Of a stretch of 64,000 nucleotides of DNA, positions 23,601 to 31,899 are shown one piece after another; within the stretch, counting starts at the first letter, position 1, and every line of letters starts with the position of its first letter. Position numbers and translations under genes: made by a program. This stretch comes from Sisyra terminalis (Eukaryota > Arthropoda > Insecta > Neuroptera > Sisyridae). The stretch lies in contig OY292275.1 in the NCBI GenBank assembly GCA_958496175.1, forward strand, positions 15,190,001 to 15,254,000, written 5' to 3'. The notes under the pieces are model-generated. The model was not told the origin of the DNA and searched no databases. It saw nothing but the letters and a program-made list of their open reading frames with translations.

Positions 23601-26600
23601 TGAACCCTGGACCCTTGGATTAAAAGTCCAATGCTCTACCGACTGAGCTATCCGGGCTGATGAGTTTCGTTTGAAAAAAAAGGATCCTATTTCATTTTTT
23701 TTATTATTGCAAAATTTATAAGATTTCTTTAACGAAAAAAAGAAGATAATAAGAAAAGATAACGAGTAATCATACCAGTCGATTTTGAATCCACTTGTTG
23801 TGGTTGTAAATATAACTTCCTCCCAACTCGTTCGGCAACTGCGATAGGTCCACAAACTTGACCAACCGCGACCGAGGAATGTAGATCGCCTGTTTCAAGA
23901 AAGCAAAAAGCGTTTTTATTCCATTTAATTAAAGAACAAGAAAATCATCTACGTTAAAAAATTCGTCGCAAGAAAACATCAGTTATCGGACAAATTTTTT
24001 AGGTCAAAACTCATAAAACGAGTTCTCAATAATTATCTCAAGATAACAATGTCTATTACTGGATTGAAATTTTAAATATGTTAACTCGTTTTACGCTGGT
24101 CGAGTTTTGAGAATTACCAATATTGTGCAGATTTAATCACATTTGAAGCAATTGTATCTAAAATTTTGTACCATATTAGAAGAAAAATTAAAGAAAATTC
24201 AATATAGGAAAAACAAGGAAAAAGAAAGTAACTTAACTTCATTGAAGTAACTTACAGGAATATCGCGTTGCGATTTTGTGCAGTTTTCGATGCGTTGCTT
24301 ATCCCAAAACGCATCCGGTCGCAGTACCAAAAGCGTGGCTAAAAGGTCTTTTGACATAGTTTCTACAATTTGTCGAAGACATGATCGGGTCACTCGCCAC
24401 CCACTGTCGACGGCATTGACGATCACAGTTAAGCCATTGCGAAGGCTAGCCGCACTGAAACATGAAACGATGAGTACCTAAGTGTAAACAACATTGATTG
24501 ATACCATAATAAATACGGACAGTGTTTATCTAACAACTTCTCAATGATAAGAAATTTTTAATGAATGGATAATTCATTGGATTAAAGATATCTTTGGAAA
24601 TAGTTGAAAAAATTTGTTTGGAATTTTGGAACCTCCTAATATAAGCCCGGATAGCTCAGTCGGTAGAGCATTGGACTTTTAATCCAAGGGTCCAGGGTTC
24701 AAGTCCCTGTTCGGGCGTTATTTTTTTTTTTATTTTTTTAATTTGATTGAAATGATACTTTTACTAAGTTTATATTTTTACCAATATTATGTTACGAAAA
24801 CAATTTATTGATTTTTCAATGCAAATTTAAAACATCTTACAAATGGAAGATAAGGAAGGTGAGTAGTGTACGAGAAAAACCGATGACCCTTCATTATCGT
24901 TCATGAATAAGTGAAATTATCTCGAAGATCTGGTGTACCCTATGTGTACCGAATGTTGTCAAAAAATTGATATGTATTAGCTTGAGGAAGACAGTTCAGA
25001 GTACAGTAGTTCAGTCAGTAAGGAAATTTTATCTCATTTAGAAACACAAACATTTTTGCTTATATCAAATGATCATAATATCAAATGATGTTACATTGAA
25101 TGGTACAATGCAAGTCTTAAAAATTTATTTTCACCAAGTAAAAATTATTATTTTGATATATAGGAATCATAAATTTGGTATCCTCTTATTCCTCTAATTC
25201 CTATTTTTTATTATTGTACAAATAATTATGAAGCCCATATTGTATTTTATTCAAAACAATAGTTTTTACCAACAATTAGGTGGTAGAAGAATCTCCAAAA
25301 CCATACAACAAAAGAGTTTTATATTCATATTCCAATGCTATTTTTGAGAAAATTTTTAAAATTTTACAAAAAATATTTACAAAGAAAATATAAAAACCAA
25401 AAGACAGTATTGCGTTTTAAATACAAAAATCTTTAAGAATTGACCAATTTGTTGTGTCCATATTTAACATAATCATTTTTTAATTGTTCACAGGAAAGTG
25501 AGCATAAAAGGATGTAAATCCATATACTAATAACTATATCCGCAACGTTTTGGACCTTTATTTGACCTTCATCAGGCTTCTTAATTTACAGTATAAAATG
25601 AACATCACATAAACAGCAACAAAGGTTTTGATTTTTTTACTCATACATACCTTACAAAATTTAATAAAATTAGGTAAAACTGTTAATTAGTATATTTCCA
25701 CGAGTAACAATAATAAGCATATGGCTTATACATTCCTTATACTTTTACACATTCTAAATTTTTTGCAACAAAAGGTTAAGGTCATTAAAGACTTCCCAAA
25801 AACAATTTGCAATTTTTTTTAACTTCCGGAAAACTTTAGAAAACCTTTTGTAAAAATTCCGGCATTATGAACGTTAACTAAATATTCATAAAGGTTTTTC
25901 AATTGTTATCATGAAAGTGGATAATAAAGCATGTAAATTCAAATACTAATAATTAAATTTTAGATTCAGATTGAACTTTAGACTCAAGAGCCTAAAAGTA
26001 GTTGTGCAATGTATAAGCCATATTCATATTATTGTTACTCGTAGAATTATACTAATTAACAATTTTACCCAATTTCATTAAATTTTGTAATATATGTCTG
26101 TGTAAAAAATCAAAATGTAGCTGTTTATGTGGTGTTCATTTTATACTGTAAATTAAGAAGCCTGATGAAGGTCAAATAAAGGACCAAAACGAAGACCTAA
26201 CGATTGAGATCATTACCAGTTCGCAAATCTTTCGATAGGGTGCTAACTTTGCATTGGTACTATTGAGATATGATTTTTTTCCCAATTTAGTGTACAAAGC
26301 CATCAATCAACCTCTTTATTCCACCTATAAAAGGTAAACTGAATTTCCAAATTTAAATGAAACCTACTTAAATGCAGTACCTTTCCAATAAAAAAAGAAT
26401 TATGAAAAAGGGATTACATTGCGGAAAATGGCAACTGGGTATATTTACAAAAAGAAAATATACGTGTTGAACTGAGAGCTTGAATTTCTTTTCGTCAATT
26501 AAAAAAAAATAAGTTTCGATTTTCCCGAAAAATTCTGTAGGGGTGCGACACATTAGGTCTTTGCACAAGGGTGGCCGATAACTTAGGATCGGTCCTGAGT

Positions 26601-27834
26601 TGACATTATTTGCAGAGTTTTAACAAACAGTATTGAACAATAGAAAAACATAAATTAATGGATAATAATATATGCCTTATGACTCAATTTCTTCTTTATT
26701 ACGACGCGTTTCAACAGTTTTTGGGGGTCATCATCAGGCAATGATTATTTTGCCAATTGTAAACAAATTTCATGTAGGTTATTTGTTTTATATAATTTGT
26801 CGTTAAGGATGTTATTTGAATCTAGTTTGTGATCTTATACTGGAGAACAACCAAATTACAACGTAAAATAAAACCAGAACATATAAATTTAAATGTGGTT
26901 CCTGTGAAAAATTCTACATTGGCCAAACTAGTTGATCTTTTAGAACAAGATATAAGGAACATATACCCAAGAAACCTACTTCAACAACAATTTCAAATTT
27001 TACAAAACACCTTTATGACGAAAATCATCAATGCTTAAATTTCGAAACAAATTTTAAGCCACTTCATATTTCCAAGAAAGGATCGCATATGAACACCCTA
27101 GAAGAATATGAATACAAATTACATAGTACTTAAACTAGATACAAATAACATCCTTAACGACAAGTTATATAAAACAAACAACCTATACGAAATTTGTTTA
27201 CAATTGACAAAATAATCATTACCTGATGATGACATCCAAAAACTGATGAAACACGCCGTAATAAAGAAGAAATTGAGTCATAAGACATATATTATTATCG
27301 ATTAATTTATTAATTGTGACTCGAAAATAAATAAAATATTTATTAATATTAAAAGAAAAAAAATGTTATTTTCAAAAGTAAGGAAACATATTGTAAGAAT
27401 ATGGTTGAGAAGCTTTTTGTAGATTGAACTTACATTGTTGAATTATTTTTATAATCAAATGATTCTTGAGTCTAAAGATGGAATTAATTCTATGGTATGT
27501 CTTACCAAATACATACAATATGTAAATATAGAAAAATGATACTCAGTTTTTTAAAAAATTGGATGTCTTGTTTCGAAATTCAAATAGGCCAAGAGTTTGT
27601 ACAAGTTGGAGAGTAACTTATAACCTGATATTCTTTTTCTTCCATTGTGTTGATGGAAAGAACCTACCTGAAGCAGTTTAGAAGATATTTAAGCACCACG
27701 GCCAGTTGATCCTTGTAGTTGGGAAGCATCTCGACTGGGACATTGACCAAAACAAGTGGCCGCTCCTCTTTATCGCGCCCACCAGGAAGGACGCCGACGC
27801 GCGCCCGTAACGCACCCATCACGGCCGGCTCCAT
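10998..27834 (-). CDS. SESTD1: SESTD1-like SEC14 and spectrin-repeat protein (nine coding exons)
   Basis: Joined exons on the minus strand: 27834-27668, 24454-24256, 23889-23776, 23514-23340, 23206-22544, 22396-22032, 21974-21595, 14463-14220 and 11678-10998. All have GT-AG borders and compatible phases, giving about 995 residues. Residues 1-165 form a SEC14/CRAL-TRIO-type domain (GLTVIVNAVDSGW, RPDAFWDK at 101-108, LPNELGGSYIYNHNKW). These match vertebrate SESTD1 motifs in order. Residues 200-770 are spectrin-like helical repeats, including EKDAQQAIQWLNDLF and GTYNYGCQLL, which also match SESTD1. In vertebrates the protein binds phosphoinositides and calcium channels, so a cytosolic scaffold at membranes is likely. 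The last 225 residues are a Ser/Thr/Pro-rich tail, making this longer than the roughly 700-residue vertebrate protein. The tail carries two FFAT-like motifs. Trio/Kalirin/PLEKHG4 share the fold order but need a RhoGEF domain, which is absent. Confidence 0.9.
11679..14219 (-). other. Intron 8 of the SESTD1-like gene
   Basis: GTATGT donor and T-rich acceptor. AT-rich, with a deleted LINE insertion at 13421-13907 and no other supported gene. Plus-strand frames at 12126-13226 have no recognisable family. Confidence 0.75.
13421..13907 (+). mobile_element. Internally deleted LINE with target-site duplication
   Basis: The left part encodes TIRFAYWNVGS near 13694, the conserved start of an AP-endonuclease domain of a non-LTR retrotransposon. 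About 110 bases later the sequence reads PIGRPPKQWKNSWISTFQEI, a typical C-terminal tail of such ORF2 proteins. The endonuclease core and reverse transcriptase between them are missing. The 3' end is a GAA-rich tail. Near-identical 17-18-base flanks (AAAAACGAAATTCTTTC at 13404-13420 and AAAAACGAAATTACTTTC at 13908-13925) look like the target-site duplication. Confidence 0.65.
14220..14463 (-). CDS. SESTD1: SESTD1-like exon 8
   Basis: Encodes residues 689-769 after a split Glu codon. It has a helical segment (TAIESISERLSEVTNLAEQLDMAL) equivalent to the last helix region of SESTD1, then a Ser/Thr/Pro stretch. The second codon is ATG (MSDGSNAALVEG), right next to the acceptor, so a transcript with a different upstream non-coding exon could start here and make only the C-terminal 307 residues. 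Confidence 0.88.
16232..16390 (+). mobile_element. tRNA-derived SINE, copy 1
   Basis: Starts CTACTGGTGGCCGAGTGGTC, an A-box like that of Ser/Leu-type tRNAs, followed about 35 bases on by the B-box GGTTCAAATCTC. The body then reads GGATTTTTATTAAC-type sequence and the tail CTAGAGTCGCTAAAGATCTT. Four more copies share this whole layout (31.7, 35.7, 42.4 and 60.1 kb). This copy has the best-preserved promoter boxes. Confidence 0.85.
16870..17045 (+). mobile_element. LINE ORF2 C-terminal fragment
   Basis: One frame encodes REIKLLIYGKVEGKNNRGRS then RWSDHVKELN, matching the conserved 'GK..GKR..GR.R..W' tail found after the RT domain of several insect non-LTR elements. It is only about 55 codons, with stops beyond. 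No target duplication was recognised. Confidence 0.55.
18212..18550 (-). promoter_or_regulatory. Possible internal promoter and alternative first exon
   Basis: A 250-base island (18300-18550) is much more CpG-rich than the intron around it. On the minus strand it is followed by a strong splice donor (GGG|GTAAGT, exon end at 18212). Spliced to exon 8 it would make a transcript whose first in-frame start is the Met at the head of exon 8. An upstream ATG at 18305 opens a 31-codon frame that does not join exon 8 in phase. This rests on composition and one donor site. Confidence 0.35.
19195..20345. repeat. Fold-back transposon family, block A with nested partial copies
   Basis: The module 'GAAGATCC(A/G)TTTGGAAA...TTTCTCCTCAT..ATGGACGTATTTTATCGGGAA' occurs at about 19240, 19585 and 20410. 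A second module follows, 'TTCTTATAGTGTATGAAG...ATCCAGGTGATTTTTGA' with its partial inverse. It begins near 19805 and ends in TATAAGAAAATTG plus a C run near 20335. Block B repeats the same order. Left and right ends are diverged inverted repeats, so this is a non-autonomous DNA element or composite of several insertions. No transposase is seen. Confidence 0.6.
20375..21350. repeat. Fold-back transposon family, block B
   Basis: Repeats the order of block A with about 80 percent identity by eye. It starts with GAAAGAACCAATAAGAGTGA, passes the TATAGTGTATGAAGG junction at 20665 and ends at ATAAGAAAATCGTTTTTCAT (21300-21320). It is interrupted by the small MITE at 21007-21157. It appears to be a direct duplication next to block A. 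Confidence 0.6.
21007..21157. mobile_element. Nested 151-bp MITE with 9-bp target duplication
   Basis: Terminal inverted repeats CAAGGTTTATAAAATACACA and its complement (about 22 bp, perfect). They are flanked by GTTAAAAGT (20998-21006) and GTTAAAAAT (21158-21166), a 9-base duplication with one mismatch. It interrupts fold-back block B, whose sequence continues on the far side. The superfamily is not certain: the CAAGG ends suggest hAT, while a 9-bp duplication is more Mutator-like. Confidence 0.8.
21595..21974 (-). CDS. SESTD1: SESTD1-like exon 7
   Basis: Encodes residues 562-687, beginning GTYNYGCQLLNASLILRQSC and continuing through a spectrin-like helical stretch (LKLRQAWQRLQTICQEQMTR, VSAVFHRSVDEY) that parallels the last repeat of SESTD1. 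The donor GA|GTAAGT lies inside the triplets AAC GAG TAA, so failure to splice puts a stop codon right at the boundary. Confidence 0.9.
22032..22396 (-). CDS. SESTD1: SESTD1-like exon 6
   Basis: Encodes residues 441-561 after a split Asp codon. EKDAQQAIQWLNDLFKVVMK near the end is one of the clearest matches to vertebrate SESTD1 (EDAAQAVEWLSELLDALLK). The exon lies within the spectrin-repeat region. Donor AAG|GTATTT, acceptor CTTTTAG. Confidence 0.92.
22544..23206 (-). CDS. SESTD1: SESTD1-like exon 5, largest exon
   Basis: Encodes residues 220-439, long amphipathic helices of spectrin type with conserved Trp positions (ETWMQMEKSF, VTNWILTHGEAM, ADWNLCRLQ). Acceptor TTTTCAG, donor TTTAG|GTAAGA. 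Phases are 1 on both sides (split Gly in, split Asp out). Confidence 0.92.
23340..23514 (-). CDS. SESTD1: SESTD1-like exon 4
   Basis: Encodes residues 161-218 (RVDEFNGDAKYALNELEELR and onwards), the linker from the SEC14 domain into the spectrin repeats. The acceptor is T-rich ending TTAAG, and it keeps phase 0 with exon 3. Confidence 0.88.
23585..23657 (-). tRNA. tRNA-Lys (anticodon TTT)
   Basis: A 73-base cloverleaf: acceptor GCCCGGA/TCCGGGC fully paired, D arm GCTC...GAGC, anticodon stem TTGGA/TCCAA with loop CTTTTAA, T arm CAGGG/CCCTG with TTCAAGT, and G discriminator. A 20-base T run follows on the minus strand as a Pol III terminator. It lies inside intron 3 of the SESTD1-like gene, in the same direction. 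It has no intron of its own. Confidence 0.97.
23776..23889 (-). CDS. SESTD1: SESTD1-like exon 3
   Basis: Encodes residues 123-160, the end of the SEC14 domain: AIYIPRSRLVKFVDLSQLPN then ELGGSYIYNHNKWIQNRL. The 'L...LGGS..Y.H..W' pattern is the hallmark C-terminal motif of this domain. Phase 0 at both ends. Confidence 0.92.
24256..24454 (-). CDS. SESTD1: SESTD1-like exon 2
   Basis: Encodes residues 57-122 of the SEC14 domain after a split Ser codon. GLTVIVNAVDSGW and LRPDAFWDKQ match SESTD1 (GFTVIVDGRKSQW, VKPDEFWDKK). Acceptor TGTTTCAG, donor CCT|GTAAGT. Confidence 0.93.
24645..24717 (+). tRNA. tRNA-Lys (anticodon TTT), second copy
   Basis: Identical to the copy at 23585-23657 except for one base in the 3' acceptor strand (TTCGGGC instead of TCCGGGC), which gives a G-U pair. 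A T run after 24719 serves as terminator. It lies in intron 1 of the SESTD1-like gene, antisense to it. The two tRNA genes are an inverted pair about 1 kb apart flanking exons 2 and 3. Confidence 0.97.
25549..26197. mobile_element. Penelope-type inverted terminal-repeat element, no ORF
   Basis: The arms 25549-25755 and 26005-26197 are reverse complements of each other over nearly 190 bases. The right arm reads CTGATGA (26162-26168), A, GGTC, loop, GACC, AAAAC, a hammerhead-like layout with stem II intact but the GAAA box changed to AAAA. The left arm holds the complement. The middle (about 25895-25985) is related to the outer edge sequence 'GTGGA.AATAAAGCATGTAAATTC', also found at 63.46 kb. 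Confidence 0.65.
26654..27311 (+). mobile_element. Penelope-like element remnant with GIY-YIG domain
   Basis: Inverted arms of about 177 bases (26654-26829 and 27133-27311) enclose a coding remnant. The right arm includes CTGATGA (27223-27229) followed by GAAAC. The enclosed frame encodes a GIY-YIG endonuclease like that of Penelope-like retroelements. The reverse transcriptase is absent, so the copy is strongly truncated. Confidence 0.75.
26882..27133 (+). pseudogene. GIY-YIG endonuclease fragment of a Penelope-like element
   Basis: The frame starting at 26882 encodes YKFKCGSCEKFYIGQT, then an in-frame TGA (26933-26935), then SFRTRYKEHI, ISNFTKHLYDENHQ and MNTLEEYEYKLHST before TAA. The paired Cys before FYIGQT, the R..EH block, the N..HL...H block and the E are the expected GIY-YIG signature in the order found in Penelope-like elements. 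The single TGA and lack of an upstream RT make this a pseudogene. Confidence 0.85.
27668..27834 (-). CDS. SESTD1: SESTD1-like exon 1, start of protein
   Basis: Encodes residues 1-55: MEPAVMGALRARVGVLPGGR, then DKEERPLVLVNVPVEMLPNY and KDQLAVVLKYLLNCF, the first strands and helix of the SEC14 domain. A second Met at codon 6 is an alternative start. The first is preferred because it is the first ATG after the preceding acceptor. Donor CAG|GTAGGT. Confidence 0.9.
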
Positions 27835-28260
27835 TATTGCGACACAAACTCACTATAACGAAACGAATAAAAATGAATATATCCATGAAAAAGCCAACCA
27901 TAAAATAAACCTCAAGATAACACTTTTGCGGTCAAGACAATTTGCACTTGCAGAAATTCTTGCTTTTTAGAAAAAAAAGCACACTTGGGATTAACTTCCT
28001 CATAGTCTCTGACCCTTACCTCAAGATGCGGGCATAAATGTTTTTTCCGCGTTTTTTCAAATCGTACCATTTTTTCGTCTTTCCATTTCAAAATGACCCA
28101 ATTTTTTGTACAGGTTTTTACCGTAACGTTGATGCGAAGCCGTCCGAATACGGACGAGATGTTTTCTGAGCAGTTTGAAAATTATTATTATGGCTTTTGG
28201 AGAATTTGTTGATGAACACCCGCGAGCGAAATACGCGAAGAAGAAACGTCTTTCATGAGT
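27835..28260 (-). promoter_or_regulatory. Likely 5' UTR exon and promoter region of the SESTD1-like gene
   Basis: On the minus strand a strong donor GAG|GTAAGG (exon end at 28020) and an acceptor TTCGTTTCGTTATAG (exon start at 27852) bracket a 167-base intron just upstream of the start codon. The sequence above 28020 to about 28250 is CpG-richer than its surroundings, as expected for a first exon and promoter. A short upstream ATG frame of nine codons lies in this leader. The exact start of transcription cannot be read. Confidence 0.5.
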
Positions 28261-28299
28261 ATATTATGGTATCTCTACTCACATATACACATTCAAGTG

Positions 28300-29027
28300 A
28301 CTATACAAAAGAAAAATTTGCAAAAATGCAAAAATACTGTTGCTAAACTAACCGAGCAGGTTAATCGTGGGAATTTTTCCACATATTTTTGATTTCTGTA
28401 AAAAATCTCGACCGATTTATTTAAACTAACCACGAACTTAAACAGAGATTTTATGATAACATTTTAAACTTAATGATCGAAGGCTAGTTATAAGAGTAAC
28501 GCGTGTCGATCCATCGAAAAGGGTTGAAATATTATCGATAATAACACTTCGGTACTCTTGGTAGGATGTGCGTGTTAACTACTCCTCGAGCCAGGTAGGC
28601 TCGTTTTTGATTTTCCTCTATCTTTTTTTCTAATCCCAAGTCTTTTGTTTGAGTATAATGAAATAAGAAATAAGGCAATATAAAAAATATATATCTATTT
28701 AGATTTTTTTCGGGGGTTAAAACGAAAAGGGAAAGCAACAAAAAAGTGTTAAGGCAAAGGTCTAGACGTGGGTCGTTTAACTTCTGTCTAGATCGAAAGG
28801 AGAAGTAATTTCGATCTTCTTTTTAAAATATTATAATTTGATTTAAAGTGAAGAAAGGGTTTTGAAAAGAAAATATGAAATAGTTTTAATAATATGCATC
28901 AGTTCTAAAGGATTATTGAAATAATATTACTTAAAATTGCTTTAAAGAATTATAAATTCACTTGAAGGCAGAAATGAAACCCAAAAACATTATTAATAAG
29001 CATTATTTTATACATATTGAGACTCAA
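28300..29027. other. Spacer upstream of the SESTD1-like gene
   Basis: No gene seen. Confidence 0.5.
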
Positions 29028-29238
29028 GTGTACTTTAGCACACCCACAATCTGGCAACGTTGCATTTTCGACTTTGTTTTTAATTTAATTCGCGATATTT
29101 TTGTTTATTCAATTCTAATATGGTATAATTCTCTCTTTTGAGGCTAAATTTTCATTATGGACCAATTTAATCGCGAATTAAATTAAAAACAAAGTCGAAA
29201 ATGCAATATTGCCAGATTGTGGGTGTGCTAAAGTACAC
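29028..29238. mobile_element. 211-bp MITE with ~70-bp inverted arms
   Basis: The ends GTGTACTTTAGCACACCCAC and the complement GTGGGTGTGCTAAAGTACAC are perfect inverted repeats. Pairing extends about 65-70 bases inward with few mismatches. The remaining loop is about 75 bases. There is no coding sequence. A clear target duplication was not found. Confidence 0.8.
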
Positions 29239-30734
29239 ATGAACCCATATTGAAACAAAAAAATACATAATTTGGGAAAAAAAATTGGATTAATAATGCA
29301 TATTAAAAATCATATCGTATAGGTACTTATCACAGTGTAATTAATGTCAAAGCGATTGTGTGAGTGCTTAATATTTCAAGTATTTGACCACTTCAAAGGC
29401 ATTAAACTGATTTCTCAAGAATAATTTCTGACACCAAATTTTACAGGAAAGAATAATAACGTTAAAACTAACGGATATTTTTCTACTTACTATTAGGAAT
29501 GCAAACAAACAAATAGAAAATGCTTTAATGTTTTATTTTTTTAAATTACGAAATATCAAGTATGAAAATACCGTTTATTAAATATGATTTTTTTTCATTT
29601 TAAATTTTTCTAGAATAAATTGAATTATGAGCTCTTGCAATGGGAGAAAAAAAATAGTTAAGGAATATTTTTTAATAGTAGGATTTTTAGAAAGTTCAGC
29701 AAAAATTTAATTCATTTTCAATCGTCTAAGTACTGCAATCTTCATTCATGAAAACCGACGTCAGCAATAATACTCTATGTGTCAATTTTGTGTGATTGGT
29801 GCTTGTGGTGACATATTAGCATTAAATAGCATGTACGACAATAAATTGTTAGGTATGTGTTGGGTCTATTGCCAAAAAGTAACCAAGCCCAAAATAATTT
29901 TGAGTAAAATAACAAATTTGCGTTCTAACATCCAACATATAATTCAATTCTATGGTTTTTATTGCATAACAATTTTAGATAGTCGTGAAATTATTTTAAT
30001 CTAATTAAAATTTTCTGCTAAAATATGTAAATAATTTAAAAAAAGTCATAAATCAGTCGTTATTTTGGCTTAGAACAAAAATTTTCACAATATTATCTGT
30101 ATTTTGATTTATTAATTACATGCTCTAGCTAGGGAAAAGGTACCAATAAAATGATTAAGTCTCATTTAAGCACGTAACGGGGGGTGGACATAATTCAAAA
30201 TTTCTCGGTTCTCTGTAACTTGGGAGGAATATAAGTTATTTTACAGATGATTAATAAAAATATTTTGCGTGTTTCATTTAGCACGCTAAAAATCTTCTTC
30301 TTTTGTCTCATGTAAGGAAAAGGGCGTCCCACCAAATCTTACGGAATCTCACAAAACGTATAAGACTTCTAAATTGAAAGGAAAATAGCTTACAGATTCA
30401 ACAGATGCTCCTTAAATTGGTTCGAACTTTAAAACATTCAGAATACATTAATTTTGGAATTTGGCGATAAACAATCACATTCAGGAGTACAAGAGAACTC
30501 AGAAACCACAGTGCAAGAAAAACATAACACAAAAATCCTTTTCTACAATTTAATAACTTGTTACTTGATTTTCCAATCTGGTTCTCGTTTATCTTAGATA
30601 ATGAATAACTATTAGGTTCATTTTTTAAATCATCGAGTTTTTGATTAACCGCTTGAATCGCTTTTTACGGATTTAAATCAACGAATTCAAAGGATTTTAT
30701 ACTTCTATTTTTGTGTTTCATACATAATGACGTA
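29239..30734. other. AT-rich spacer, no gene seen
   Basis: Only short AT-rich frames. A 75-codon frame at 29777-30004 has no recognisable family. Confidence 0.5.
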
Positions 30735-31245
30735 CAGTCGTGCAAAATAATTATAAAACTTTTCAATTTCGATACAAAATATTCATGGCATAATATCATA
30801 TCTCTGAATATTAAGAATAACACATTTAATAGTCATAATTTGTAATGGATGCTTTAGCTAAAACTGTCTTCATTGTGTATATGTTAAAGCTTTTCATACT
30901 TTAACGGTAACATCAATAAAACAAAAGAACGTTTATTATTTTCCAGGCCTATGGTGTTTATAATTTATAATATATATTATATATTATAAATTTTTATATT
31001 TTTTTATTTTTTTTATATTTTTTTATATATTATTTATTATATTATATATTTATTATTATAATTTGATTCATAATCCTGGTTAAATAAATAAATAAATACA
31101 CTATAAAGAAAGTTAAAGCTAAAACATCCATTATAATATGACCCTTAAATGTGTAATTTTTGATATTTGGAAATTTGATTTTGTACAATGAATATTATGT
31201 ATCAAAATTGAAAAGTTTGTTCATTATTTTGCTCACAATTGCGTC
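30735..31245. mobile_element. ~510-bp inverted-repeat MITE with AT-repeat centre
   Basis: The left arm from CAGTCGTGCAAAATAATTAT (30735, preceded by TA) matches the complement of the right arm ending near 31245 over about 140 bases with scattered differences. The TA flank and the CAGTCGTGCAAAA start recall Tc1/mariner ends, which is inference. The centre contains low-complexity TA/TTTTTTA sequence (30950-31070). Confidence 0.65.
30950..31075. repeat. TA/TTTTA low-complexity tract
   Basis: Almost pure A/T with TATA and TTTTTTTAT units, followed by three AAAT repeats near 31081-31096. Confidence 0.85.
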
Positions 31246-31741
31246 AATATGTATGAATCATAAAAATGCAAGTAAAAAATGTAGAGAATTTTCTAATTTT
31301 TCTAAAATTTATTTTTCTATTAAAAACAATCGAAATGAGGACCAAAAGACAGGATAGTTCAATGAAGAAATATCAAGTGATTGATAACATAAGTTTAATG
31401 TTCCATAGCGAAAGGGTTGAATTTAAAAAAATAAAGGTATCAAATTTAAGGCCAGTATTTTTATTTATGAATAAATAGATAATATCCTTAAGATAGCTAT
31501 TTCGTAGATACAAATTCTTCTGTCTGATAAATCTATAAATTTTCCCTCCACATATCACTATTTTATTTTCTATCCACTGGATAAAATTTTATCTGGAAGA
31601 TAAATGTCACTATCTAGTCCTTAAATAAAATAAATTTATTAATATTTATAATTAAATCAATTATTCAATATCTCGAAAAAATAGCAATATGCATGATATC
31701 AAAACTATAACTCATATTTAAGTAAATAAATAGGAAAAAAG

Positions 31742-31898
31742 CTTACTGGTATCCGAGTGGTCTAGGTAGCCGCTCCAAAACTGGTAGGTGTTGGTTTCGA
31801 TCCTTTTATCAAGCAAATTTTAAATATTTTTCGATTATGGATTTTTAATAGCTCTAGAGTCGCTAAAGATCTTAGTAGTCATAAAGCTACAGTAAATA
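31742..31898 (+). mobile_element. tRNA-derived SINE, copy 2
   Basis: TTACTGGTATCCGAGTGGTC, then a degenerate B-box GGTTTCGATCC, then CTAGAGTCGCTAAAGATCTT and AGTAGTCATAAAG. Same order and spacing as copy 1, with more promoter-box decay. Confidence 0.8.
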
Positions 31899-31899
31899 A

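Larger units (their letters stand above)
24455..27667 (-). other. Intron 1 of the SESTD1-like gene
   Basis: GTAGGT donor at 27667. It contains the antisense tRNA-Lys, an inverted-repeat element at 25.55-26.2 kb and the Penelope-like element at 26.65-27.31 kb. Confidence 0.85.

Noticed and set aside
27719..27970. Plus-strand 83-codon ORF
   Set aside because: Antisense of exon 1 and its leader.
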